The notes below the pieces were generated by a model. That model was not told the origin of the DNA and made no database searches. It worked only from the letters and a program-made list of their open reading frames with translations. The position numbers and the translations under genes are program-made. 64,000 nucleotides of DNA from Pseudomonadota bacterium (GTDB taxonomy: Bacteria; Myxococcota_A; Polyangia; Fen-1088): the NCBI GenBank assembly GCA_023438785.1, contig JAEXQJ010000259.1:16499-80498 (forward strand), given 5' to 3'. Shown piece by piece: positions 1 through 7,735 of the stretch (its first letter is position 1; every line of letters begins with the position of its first letter).

Positions 1-1
1 G

Positions 2-253
2 CGCGATCTGGCGGCTCGCCTGCTCGCCGAGCTTCGGCGTGAAGCGGAGGACAACCCCCTGCGAACCGTCGCCATCGCCGCCGGCGCCGGCTTCGCGCTG
101 GGCGGCGGCGTGTTCTCTTCTCTGACCGCGCGCGTGCTGGGCATCGGGCTGCGCGTGGTGTTGGGCGCGGCGGCGTTGCCCGCGGTGCTCCCCTTGGCCG
201 CAGGCGGAATTTGGAAGTTGGTCAGGCTCCACCAACACGATTCGCAGGGCTGA
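2..253 (+). CDS. C-terminal part of a small membrane protein (5' end outside window)
   Basis: The frame is open from the window edge to a TGA at 251-253, giving 83 residues without their N-terminus. It starts with a charged helical stretch (about residues 1-19, rich in Arg, Glu and Leu), followed by two Gly/Ala/Leu-rich hydrophobic segments (about residues 22-42 and 45-68) and a short polar tail. This charged-helix plus hairpin layout is seen in small inner-membrane proteins of the YqjD/DUF883 or holin-superfamily type. That is only a resemblance, and without the missing N-terminus I cannot name a family. The next gene starts 16 bases downstream on the same strand, so they could be co-transcribed. 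Confidence 0.55.
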   Translation, partial: RDLAARLLAELRREAEDNPLRTVAIAAGAGFALGGGVFSSLTARVLGIGLRVVLGAAALPAVLPLAAGGIWKLVRLHQHDSQG

Positions 254-269
254 AGGCGGGAGAACGAAG

Positions 270-593
270 ATGAAAGCGACCTTATTCGTAATTGGTTTGG
301 CCATCCTCATCGGCTGCAAATCGAGCAACAACAAGAGTGACGCCAGCGCCGCAGGCGGGAGCACGGCGACGGCCACGTCGAGCGGCACGGGCACCGGCGC
401 CACGGCCACGGCAACCGGGACGGGCACGGGAACCGCTACCGCCGTGAAAGGCGACGCCGCCGCAGATATGGGCGCCCCCGCCGATGGAGGCATGAGCGAG
501 GACGCGGGAGCCACGGGTGGGGTGGGTAAGAAGAGCCGCTCGGCGATGCGCTCTGAGCGGGTGCACAATGAAAAGCGCGTGGTGCACAGGTAG
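270..593 (+). CDS. Thr/Gly/Ala-rich putative lipoprotein, low complexity
   Basis: This encodes 107 residues. The N-terminus has a basic start, a short hydrophobic core and a lipobox-like LIGC (Cys16), so lipidation and export are likely. Residues about 30-58 are almost only Thr, Gly, Ala and Ser in short TG/TA units. The centre is Asp/Ala/Gly-rich and the last 25 residues are basic. No enzymatic domain is visible. Low-complexity stretches after a lipidated Cys usually act as flexible tethers at the envelope. GGGAGAACGAAG just before the ATG is a plausible ribosome binding site. Similar Thr/Gly linkers recur in the MYXO-CTERM-like proteins at 13.6-14.6 kb. Function is unknown. Confidence 0.6.
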   Translation: MKATLFVIGLAILIGCKSSNNKSDASAAGGSTATATSSGTGTGATATATGTGTGTATAVKGDAAADMGAPADGGMSEDAGATGGVGKKSRSAMRSERVHNEKRVVHR

Positions 594-755
594 ACTGTCC
601 GAAATGCCGGGGGGAATAGGGTGAGGACAAGGCGAATGATGTCGGGCGAACGGCAGACGGTCGCGGATGGATCAAGCGACGGGAGTGAGCCGACGGTGTG
701 CCGTGGTGGTTTTCCACCGTCAGGATCAGCGAAGGGAACATCGGTGGGAGGGAGA

Positions 756-1697
756 ATGCAAATGCGGACCTTGGGATGGCTGTGTGGTTTGGCTTTGATG
801 GGTGTGGCCGCAACGGCCTACGGGGACGATCAATCGGGGACGGTCGCGCAAGAGCAGACTGCGGCGCCCGCGCAGACCGCACCTCCTGGTGGCGAGCCCG
901 GCGCGACTTCGACGCAAACCTCGACCTCCACGACTCCGTGGGGGATCACTCCGTATACCGAGCGCCGGCTGATCTTGGACCAGGGAAGGGGCGCCGTGCG
1001 TGTGTTCGCCAAGATCAACATGGCGACGGACAACGTGGGCCAGCCCACGACGATCACACCCGACGTGTTCTTCGGGATAACCGACAGGATCCAGTTCGGC
1101 GTGGTTCACATCAGCCCGCTCGACTGGCAGACCCCAGGTTTCATCCCCAACGCTCTGTGTGTCACGGGCAAGGACAACAACTGCCCCAAGGTGTACAACA
1201 ACACCTCGTTCGACCTGCTGGCGCTCATTGTGCCCGGGCGCTACGAGATCGCGGCGCATGTTCGCTACGATTTCAGTTCGTGGGATCCGTTGTTCATGGA
1301 CCTGTTGCTTGGCTTCAAGTCCAAGTTGCGCCTGCCCTACGTGTCGGTGTTGTTCAATCCGGCGGTTCAGATAGGCCTCAACAAGCGTGACGACGTCCGC
1401 GGTCCCACGCCTGACGGCAACAAGGAGATCATCTACCTGCCGGTGGAGGTCGTCTTCCAGGCGACGCCCCTGCTGGCTATTTCGGCGCAGAGCGCGCTGT
1501 GGGCTCCGGCCAAGAACTTTGGGGATACCTTCCAGGTCCCGCTCGGTGGCGCGCTCCTCTTCACCATCAGCCCGATGGTGGACATCGGCGTGCGCTTCGC
1601 CTTCGACAACCTCGGTCGGGTGGAGACGCCTTACGGCCGTCGTGTCGCACGCAGCGACGCCCGCACGCTGACCGCCTTGGCCAATATCTACTTCTAA
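756..1697 (+). CDS. Putative outer-membrane beta-barrel protein
   Basis: The frame is open from 621, but I start at the ATG at 756. It has GGGAGGGAG directly upstream and begins a clear Sec signal peptide (MQMRTLGWLCGLALMGVAATAYG, cleavage near residue 23). The mature part starts with a Gln/Thr/Ala-rich linker, then alternating polar/hydrophobic strands such as those around VFFGITDRIQFGVVHIS, and ends in an aromatic residue (NIYF). A terminal aromatic is typical of outer-membrane barrels recognised by the Bam machinery. At 313 residues it would fit a 10-14 strand barrel. Two Cys lie in the middle within a loop-like segment. No specific transporter family is recognised. A strong hairpin follows the stop. 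Confidence 0.62.
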   Translation: MQMRTLGWLCGLALMGVAATAYGDDQSGTVAQEQTAAPAQTAPPGGEPGATSTQTSTSTTPWGITPYTERRLILDQGRGAVRVFAKINMATDNVGQPTTITPDVFFGITDRIQFGVVHISPLDWQTPGFIPNALCVTGKDNNCPKVYNNTSFDLLALIVPGRYEIAAHVRYDFSSWDPLFMDLLLGFKSKLRLPYVSVLFNPAVQIGLNKRDDVRGPTPDGNKEIIYLPVEVVFQATPLLAISAQSALWAPAKNFGDTFQVPLGGALLFTISPMVDIGVRFAFDNLGRVETPYGRRVARSDARTLTALANIYF

Positions 1698-1717
1698 ACC
1701 TGCGCGAGGCTTCCATG

Positions 1718-1761
1718 AGGGTTCCCGCCGCCGCCCCACGCGGGCAGACCGCGGGAACCCT
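1718..1761. terminator. 11-bp perfect inverted repeat between convergent genes
   Basis: AGGGTTCCCGC at 1718-1728 pairs perfectly with GCGGGAACCCT at 1751-1761 across a 22-base GC-rich loop. It lies 20 bases after the stop of the outer-membrane protein gene and before the end of the convergent ligase gene. Its position suggests a bidirectional termination or mRNA-stabilising hairpin. There is no T-run on either side, so it is not a canonical intrinsic terminator. Confidence 0.45.
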
Positions 1762-1842
1762 GTGCTCGCTTGGTCAGATGGCGCCGGGTTCGTCAGCCGA
1801 TCCATTCCGGCCGGCGTTGGGCCTCGTTCGCATGGCATCCGG

Positions 1843-2856
1843 TCAAGGCTGGGGCATGCCGCATTCGTCGATCGGCTTGTCAGGCCGCCAGCGCAGGAAC
1901 GTGGGCTGGCGCAAAAGACCCTCAGCGGTCACCTCGCGGTAGCGAATCTCGCACACCAAGCGGGGCGCGACCCAGGTGCAGGGGAGGCCGCGTGGCACGG
2001 GACCGCCGCACGGCGGCTTCCGCACCGCGTCGGCGGCCAATTGGCGCGGCAGCCTCTCCAGATCCTCCTCGCTCAGTCCGCTGCCCGCGCGGCCCACGTA
2101 GACCAGGCCCGACGCGGCCGGCGCGGCGAGCAGCAAGGAGCCCAGGCCGGTACGCAGGCCGCCCGGCGCCGTGTAGCCCACCACCACGAGGTCGGCCACC
2201 CGATCGCGACGGATCTTCAGCCAGTGGCGCGAGCGCCCGGCCCGATAGGCCGCATCGGCCCGCTTGGCCATGATGCCCTCCAGGCCCATGCGGGCTACAG
2301 CCGCGAACACCTCCTCGCCGCGTGTCTCGATGTGGTCCACGTAGCGCAGGGGTCCCGTCGTGGGCAGCAGGCGCGCCAGCAGCCGCTTGCGTTCGAGCAA
2401 AGGCAGCGGCCGCACGTCGTGTCCCTCCACGCCCAGCAGATCGAAGACGAAGTACAGCGCGGGCAGGGTGGCGGCGGCTTGGGCGATCTCGGCGGGGTTG
2501 TTGAGCAGGGCGCGTCGCTGCAGGCGCTGGAAGCTGGGATGTCCGCGCTCGTCGGTGACCACGATTTCCCCATCCAACACCATGTCGACGGGCAGAGCGC
2601 GGAGTGCCACTTCCAGATCGGGATAGACCGCCGTCGCATCGCCCCCGCCCCGGTGAAAGATATGCGCGGAGGGGCCGTGTCGCTCAGCCAGGGCGCGAAA
2701 GCCGTCGTACTTGATCTCGAAGAGCCAACCGGCGCCGGTGAAGGGCCGAGCGCGCATCTCGGCCAGCATCGGTGAGGCCGCCCCGGCGCGCACCGTTGCG
2801 GAAGGTGCGCCCAGTCTCTCCAACTCGGCCGCAAGCCAGTGCGATGTGTCCGCCAT
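1843..2856 (-). CDS. ligD: ATP-dependent DNA ligase, LigD ligase-domain type
   Basis: This 337-residue protein seals nicks and, with Ku, joins double-strand breaks. Motif I is EIKYDGFR with the adenylated lysine at residue 49. The later nucleotidyltransferase motifs YFVFDLL, EGIMAKR and WLKIRR follow in order, and an OB-fold region comes after them (VADLVVVGYTAPGG, then a GLVYVGRAGSGLS segment). Mycobacterial and Pseudomonas LigD also carry polymerase and phosphoesterase domains; these are absent here, so this is a ligase-only form. It is divergent from ku with 47 bases between the start codons, which supports a shared control region and a role in non-homologous end joining. The ligase family is sure; the exact symbol is conventional. 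Confidence 0.93.
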   Translation of the reverse strand: MADTSHWLAAELERLGAPSATVRAGAASPMLAEMRARPFTGAGWLFEIKYDGFRALAERHGPSAHIFHRGGGDATAVYPDLEVALRALPVDMVLDGEIVVTDERGHPSFQRLQRRALLNNPAEIAQAAATLPALYFVFDLLGVEGHDVRPLPLLERKRLLARLLPTTGPLRYVDHIETRGEEVFAAVARMGLEGIMAKRADAAYRAGRSRHWLKIRRDRVADLVVVGYTAPGGLRTGLGSLLLAAPAASGLVYVGRAGSGLSEEDLERLPRQLAADAVRKPPCGGPVPRGLPCTWVAPRLVCEIRYREVTAEGLLRQPTFLRWRPDKPIDECGMPQP

Positions 2857-2903
2857 GTTGGCAGCCCCGAGAATTGCCGCGCCCTGCTCGCTACATTTCG
2901 ATC

Positions 2904-3764
2904 ATGGCTCGTGCGATCGCGGGCGCCACTGTCTCGTTCGGCCTCGTGTCCATCCCTGTGAAGCTGTATCCGGCCACGCGGCGGGCCTCGGGCGTGGCGT
3001 TTCATCTCCTGCACAAGACGGACGGGTCGCGTTTGCACCAGCAGTATCTGTGTGCCAAGGACGGCGACGTGGTGCCGCGCGACGAGATGATCAAGGGCTA
3101 CGAATTCGCCAAGGACCAGTACGTGACCTTCACCAACGAAGAGCTGAAGGCCATGGAGGAGAAGTCGACCCAGACCATCGAGATCGCGCAATTTGTGCCG
3201 CTCGACAAGGTAGACCCGGTGTACTTCGACCGACCCTATTACCTGGCCCCGGAAAAGGGCGGCGAGAAGGCCTATCGCCTCCTGGTCGAGGTCATGGAGA
3301 TGAGCGGGCGGGCCGCGGTGGGGCGCTACGCCGCGCGCGACCGTTTGTACCTGGTCATGTTGCGGCCCGCGCCGGGCGCCCAGGGCGGCGCGCACGGCAT
3401 GGTCATGCAGCAGCTCCTCTTCTCCGATGAGGTGCGGCCGTTTTCCGAGGTCCCCATCCCTGAGAGTCGGGTGAGCGAGCCCGAGCTGAAGCTGGCCCAG
3501 CAGTTGGTCGACCAGATCGCCTCGGACAGCTTCGATGCGAGCGCCTACCGCAACGAGGTGCGGGATCGCATCGAGGCCGAGATCCAACGCAAGTTGGAAG
3601 GCAAGGAGATCGCTGTCTCGCCCGCCGCGGCTCCGCCCGCCCAGGTCATCGATCTCATGGCGGCGCTCAAGGCCAGCCTGAGTGGCCAGCCCGCGGCCGC
3701 CTCGCCTTCGCCCGGCGTCCGGCGCCCGTCACGACACCGTCCGGGGGCGCGACGGACGCGCTGA
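2904..3764 (+). CDS. ku: Ku protein for non-homologous end joining
   Basis: This is a 286-residue bacterial Ku, a homodimeric ring that binds DNA ends and recruits LigD. The N-terminus MARAIAGATVSFGLVSIPVK is the family signature. The core includes the RDEMIKGYEFAKDQYV and PYYLAPEKGGEKAY blocks. The frame is open upstream to 2772, but the ATG at 2904 matches the conserved Ku start and avoids overlap with ligD. The C-terminus is a Pro/Arg-rich basic tail, as in Ku proteins with extended DNA-binding tails. The divergent neighbour is the ligase. It ends 33 bases from the convergent tamB. Confidence 0.95.
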   Translation: MARAIAGATVSFGLVSIPVKLYPATRRASGVAFHLLHKTDGSRLHQQYLCAKDGDVVPRDEMIKGYEFAKDQYVTFTNEELKAMEEKSTQTIEIAQFVPLDKVDPVYFDRPYYLAPEKGGEKAYRLLVEVMEMSGRAAVGRYAARDRLYLVMLRPAPGAQGGAHGMVMQQLLFSDEVRPFSEVPIPESRVSEPELKLAQQLVDQIASDSFDASAYRNEVRDRIEAEIQRKLEGKEIAVSPAAAPPAQVIDLMAALKASLSGQPAAASPSPGVRRPSRHRPGARRTR

Positions 3765-3797
3765 TCTCGAGTCCGCCCGCCTGTCGAACCTGCATCG

Positions 3798-6700
3798 TCA
3801 GTACCTGTAGGTCCATAGCGCGTCCAGGCTGCCCACACCCGCGTCGCCGAAAATGGTCTCCAGGATCCAGCCACGCGAAATGGTGTACTGCACGCTGGCC
3901 TCATTGGCGTTTTGCTCCGTGCTGGCGCCGAACACGTGGGCGTAGCTCAGGTAGACGCGGCTGCTGATGTACTTGCCCACCTCGAGGCGCGTGCCGGGCG
4001 TTCCCGCTGCCGCGGCTTCCACCGGCGCCGGCGCGCTCTGCACCCGCAGGACGTCCACGCCCAGGCGCGGCGCCAGCTTGTCCGCGATTTGCCCGAGCAC
4101 GGCGCTGGCCACCGCGGCCTTGGGATCGAAGGCACTGTCGGCCGACGGCTGGCCACCGGCTTGCCCGGTGAGGATGAGGCTGACGATCTGGGCCTGATCG
4201 AAGGTGGGGGGATCGCTGCTCAGGCGCAGCTCGGGCTTCTGCGGTGTGCCCCTGACTTCCACGGCCACCAGGGCCTCGGGGAACAGGTGGGTCACGCGGA
4301 TGTCCAGGCGGGGCTCGGTCGTGCCGTCGAAGGCCACGCGGCCGTAATCCACGTCGAAACGCTGTCCACTCACGTCGATGTGACCGCGCCGGATTTCGAT
4401 GGTGCCCGCAAGGACGGTAGAGCCGCCGGCCGCCGTGCCCACGTGCAAGTTGCTGACCACGTCTATATCCAGATTCTGCCCGCGCACCTGCACGTTTTCG
4501 GCGTTGGCCTGCAGATCCAGGCGCAGGGCTGGGCCGCCGCCCGCTCGTTTGTGCTCCTCCGCCGCTGCCTTGGCCGCCTCGTCAACGAAGTGCACGTCGT
4601 CGCGAGGACCGATGGGCTGTAGCTTGCGCCCACCCAGGTCCAGCGACGGCAGCCGCAACGTGGCGCGCGGCACGTCGAGCCGGCCCGACAGCACCGATTC
4701 GTGCAGGGCCGCATCGAGGGCGAAGTCGCCGTTGAGGCGCAGGCCCGAGACCCCGCCCGTCGCGAGTGCGACCATGAAGCGACGGGCCTGGACGGTCAGC
4801 GCGATCTGCACGGGGCGCAGTCCCTCTAGCAGCACGAAGCCTTCGCCATCCAGGGTGCCGCCGGCCGATGAGGCGTGCAGAGTCTCCACGTCGATGCGAC
4901 CTGGACGGAGCCGCACGTCCGCCCTCACATCGTCGAAGGTGGGTTGCCCCACCAAGCCCACGCGGCCCTCGCGCCAGGTGATGGTCCCGCGCAGTTCGGG
5001 GGCGTGCAGGGGACCGCTGGCCTGCACGTCAGCCTCGATCAGACCGTCCGCCTCCCGAAGCCGGGGCAAGAACAGACGAGCGAAACCCGGGTGCAGACGG
5101 TGGGCGCGCACGTCCGCCCGGATTCTGCGCGCCTGATCCATTTCGGCGCGGGCGTGCAGTTGGCCCCCGGCGATCTCGGCCACCTCCAAGAGCAAACGCG
5201 TGCCCTCGGGTTCCAGGCTGGCGTGGACGCGCACCGGGCCCAGGCGCAGCCGGTCCACACGGCCCGCGGTCAGGACCGCATCGATGGTGCCCAGGGGGCG
5301 ATGCGGCGTGCCGCGCAGGCGGGCCGAGGCGGCCACCATCCCTCCCAAGTCAAGCAGCCGATCGTCGAGCTTCGACAGGGAGGCCAAATCAAGACGGCGG
5401 AGGTCCGCATTTAGCTCCACGGGCGCGTCTTGCACCTGGAGGCCGGCCAGCAGGGCGCCCACGGGGCGGCCGATGCGGCCCTCGGCCTGCAGGCTGGCAC
5501 CGTCCCCCGTGATCATCTGCAGCCGGCCGCGCAGGCCCCCGGGCTCACTGTCGAGGGCCACCAGACCCTGCAGCCGGGGCAGGCGATGCAGGCGTGATCG
5601 GCGGCCCGGCAGGCGCAGATCCAGATCGTGCAGGCTGGCGCGGATGTGCACATCTGGGCGGGCCACGTCGCCTTGCACGCGTGCCAGCAGTTCGACGACG
5701 CCGCCTTCCACGCCGTGGGCGGTGAGTCGACGTGCGAGCAGCGGCAGACGTTCCAGGCGCGCGGCGCTGCTGGCCACGCGAATGGCCAGGGGACCGCGTC
5801 TGGCCAGGTGGGGAACAGACTGGCGGGTGAGCGGAACCTGCGCGTCGAGACGCAGGCGGGTGCATCCCGCATCGAGGTTCACGTGCAACTCGCCTTGGCC
5901 CACGCCCAGCACGGCCTGGGCCTGGCCGCTGAAGCGATCCACGCCCGGGAGCTGCACGTTGCTCGCGAGGAGCTTGGCGTGTCCGCGCGGCACGTGGCCC
6001 AATGTGAGGACGGCATCGAGTGCGAGTTGGCCGGCGTAGGTGCCCTGGCCTTGCACGCGCACTTCTTCAAGGGCAAGACGTCGGCCCGATGCCCAGCGGA
6101 CGGTGGCCGGCTCAAGCAGTCGCAGGTGCTCGGCCAGATCGCGTCCTCGTAGTAAAAGCTCCAACTCGCGCACGCGCGCCACCACCTCATCCGCCTCCAC
6201 GCGCCCACGGCCCGCGACCCGGATGCGAAACTGGGGCCCCTGTGCACGGGCCGACACGTCCAAGGCACGCCCGTCGCCCACCACATCGAGGAAGACGCGA
6301 TCGAAATCCGGCAGCCCGCTTGCCAGGTGCATCCCCTGGGCTACCAGGGTGAGCCGGCCGCGCGGGCGATGAAGATCGCCGGCCAGCTTGCCTCGTAGCC
6401 GGAGGGCCGAGATGTGCGACTGGCGCACGGCCAGGTGGGAGCCGACGGCAGCGAGATTCACGTCGAGCGCCGAGGGAAAGCGGCCGCGCAGCCTGGCCCG
6501 CAGCACACCGTGGCCGCGGATATCGGGATGAGGGCCGTCCTCGGGTGCGCCCGCGCGGGCTTGCAACTCGGCGTTGACGTCGCGGCCTACGCCACGGCCG
6601 CGCAGGGTGATGCGCGCGCCTGCGCCCCGCAGTGAGGCTTGCCGAATGGTCCAGCTCGTACCCAAGGCCTCCGCGTCCAGGCGCAGCTCAAGGATGCGGA

Positions 6701-7712
6701 TGCCAGCCAGGTGGAATGGCCGAGCCGTCAGGTGCGCGCGGGCGCGCGTCCCGGGCTGCAGAGGCGTGCCCGCGCCTTGCACCGCCCCTCGCGCACTGAT
6801 CTGCCCCTCGGGTGCGCTGGGCGAGAACCAGCGCGGATTCACCCCCTGCAGGTCGAGCTGCAGGTCGTAGGCGACCGGCTCGCTGCGCAGGTCCACGGTC
6901 CCGCGCGCGCGCAGCGACGAGGACTGGGCAGGCACATCCATGTCCACGTGCACGGCCAGGCGGTCGCGCGGTCCCGCGGCGCGGACCCGCAGAATCACGC
7001 GCGCGCCGTCGGGGCCCGCCAGGGTGACGGGGGCCGTTTCGACATCGAGCGAATTCCGCGCAACCCGCGCCCGCCCGCGCAGGGCGAGCTGACAAGGCCG
7101 CCCGTTGACGCGCACCGCGGTTTGCAGCTCGGTGGTGCCCAGGTCGATCTCTCCGTCGCCCAGCGTCCCACTTGACGACAACCGCAGGTCCGCCACCTGG
7201 ATGCGCCGCCCGCCGGCCAGGATCACGTCCGCGCGGCCCTCTCGGAGGGTGAATTCTTGCACGCGGATTCGGCCGCGCCGCTGCCCGGTTGGCCCCGCGG
7301 TCCCTGCCGTCCCCAGGTGCTGCAGGTTGAGCGATCCGTCGTCGAGCGGACGGATGACCACCGAGGGACGGACAACACTCAGCCGCACGATCTCCAGACG
7401 CCCGCGCAGGAGAGCCCCCAGGCGGTAGCGTCCCTGCACGCGCGCCACGTGCACGGCAGGCCGCCCCTGGGCATCGCGAATGGTCACGTCCTCCAGCCAC
7501 AGCTCGTGCAGCACGTCGCCGCCCACCTGACCCACATGCAGGCCCGGCCAGCGGGCGCGGCCGCGCGACTCGATGATCTCCTTCAGGTGCGCGTGACCCG
7601 CGTCGGTGCGCAGGTACAGCATCAGTCCCACGATGGCCAGCCCCACGACGACCAGCGCCCCGGCCATCACCAGCCCTGCCACCTTCACCGTACGCCACAA
7701 CACGTGCAGCAC
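3798..7712 (-). CDS. tamB: Translocation and assembly module inner-membrane component TamB
   Basis: This protein of 1304 residues has one N-terminal membrane segment (about residues 11-33, VAGLVMAGALVVVGLAIVGL) followed by a very long beta-rich periplasmic region of repeated short strands, ending in the conserved C-terminal TamB (DUF490/AsmA-like) domain from about residue 950. TamB-family proteins bridge the periplasm and are linked to outer-membrane protein assembly and phospholipid transport. The C-terminus ends in aromatic residues (LWTYRY), as in TamB proteins that contact TamA. The start is a GTG at 7712; another GTG nine bases in is possible. It follows tamA by 23 bases on the same strand, so the two form an operon. 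It is long-but-normal for the family. Confidence 0.9.
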   Translation of the reverse strand: MLHVLWRTVKVAGLVMAGALVVVGLAIVGLMLYLRTDAGHAHLKEIIESRGRARWPGLHVGQVGGDVLHELWLEDVTIRDAQGRPAVHVARVQGRYRLGALLRGRLEIVRLSVVRPSVVIRPLDDGSLNLQHLGTAGTAGPTGQRRGRIRVQEFTLREGRADVILAGGRRIQVADLRLSSSGTLGDGEIDLGTTELQTAVRVNGRPCQLALRGRARVARNSLDVETAPVTLAGPDGARVILRVRAAGPRDRLAVHVDMDVPAQSSSLRARGTVDLRSEPVAYDLQLDLQGVNPRWFSPSAPEGQISARGAVQGAGTPLQPGTRARAHLTARPFHLAGIRILELRLDAEALGTSWTIRQASLRGAGARITLRGRGVGRDVNAELQARAGAPEDGPHPDIRGHGVLRARLRGRFPSALDVNLAAVGSHLAVRQSHISALRLRGKLAGDLHRPRGRLTLVAQGMHLASGLPDFDRVFLDVVGDGRALDVSARAQGPQFRIRVAGRGRVEADEVVARVRELELLLRGRDLAEHLRLLEPATVRWASGRRLALEEVRVQGQGTYAGQLALDAVLTLGHVPRGHAKLLASNVQLPGVDRFSGQAQAVLGVGQGELHVNLDAGCTRLRLDAQVPLTRQSVPHLARRGPLAIRVASSAARLERLPLLARRLTAHGVEGGVVELLARVQGDVARPDVHIRASLHDLDLRLPGRRSRLHRLPRLQGLVALDSEPGGLRGRLQMITGDGASLQAEGRIGRPVGALLAGLQVQDAPVELNADLRRLDLASLSKLDDRLLDLGGMVAASARLRGTPHRPLGTIDAVLTAGRVDRLRLGPVRVHASLEPEGTRLLLEVAEIAGGQLHARAEMDQARRIRADVRAHRLHPGFARLFLPRLREADGLIEADVQASGPLHAPELRGTITWREGRVGLVGQPTFDDVRADVRLRPGRIDVETLHASSAGGTLDGEGFVLLEGLRPVQIALTVQARRFMVALATGGVSGLRLNGDFALDAALHESVLSGRLDVPRATLRLPSLDLGGRKLQPIGPRDDVHFVDEAAKAAAEEHKRAGGGPALRLDLQANAENVQVRGQNLDIDVVSNLHVGTAAGGSTVLAGTIEIRRGHIDVSGQRFDVDYGRVAFDGTTEPRLDIRVTHLFPEALVAVEVRGTPQKPELRLSSDPPTFDQAQIVSLILTGQAGGQPSADSAFDPKAAVASAVLGQIADKLAPRLGVDVLRVQSAPAPVEAAAAGTPGTRLEVGKYISSRVYLSYAHVFGASTEQNANEASVQYTISRGWILETIFGDAGVGSLDALWTYRY

Positions 7713-7735
7713 GACGTCTCATCGCCTCAGCGTGA

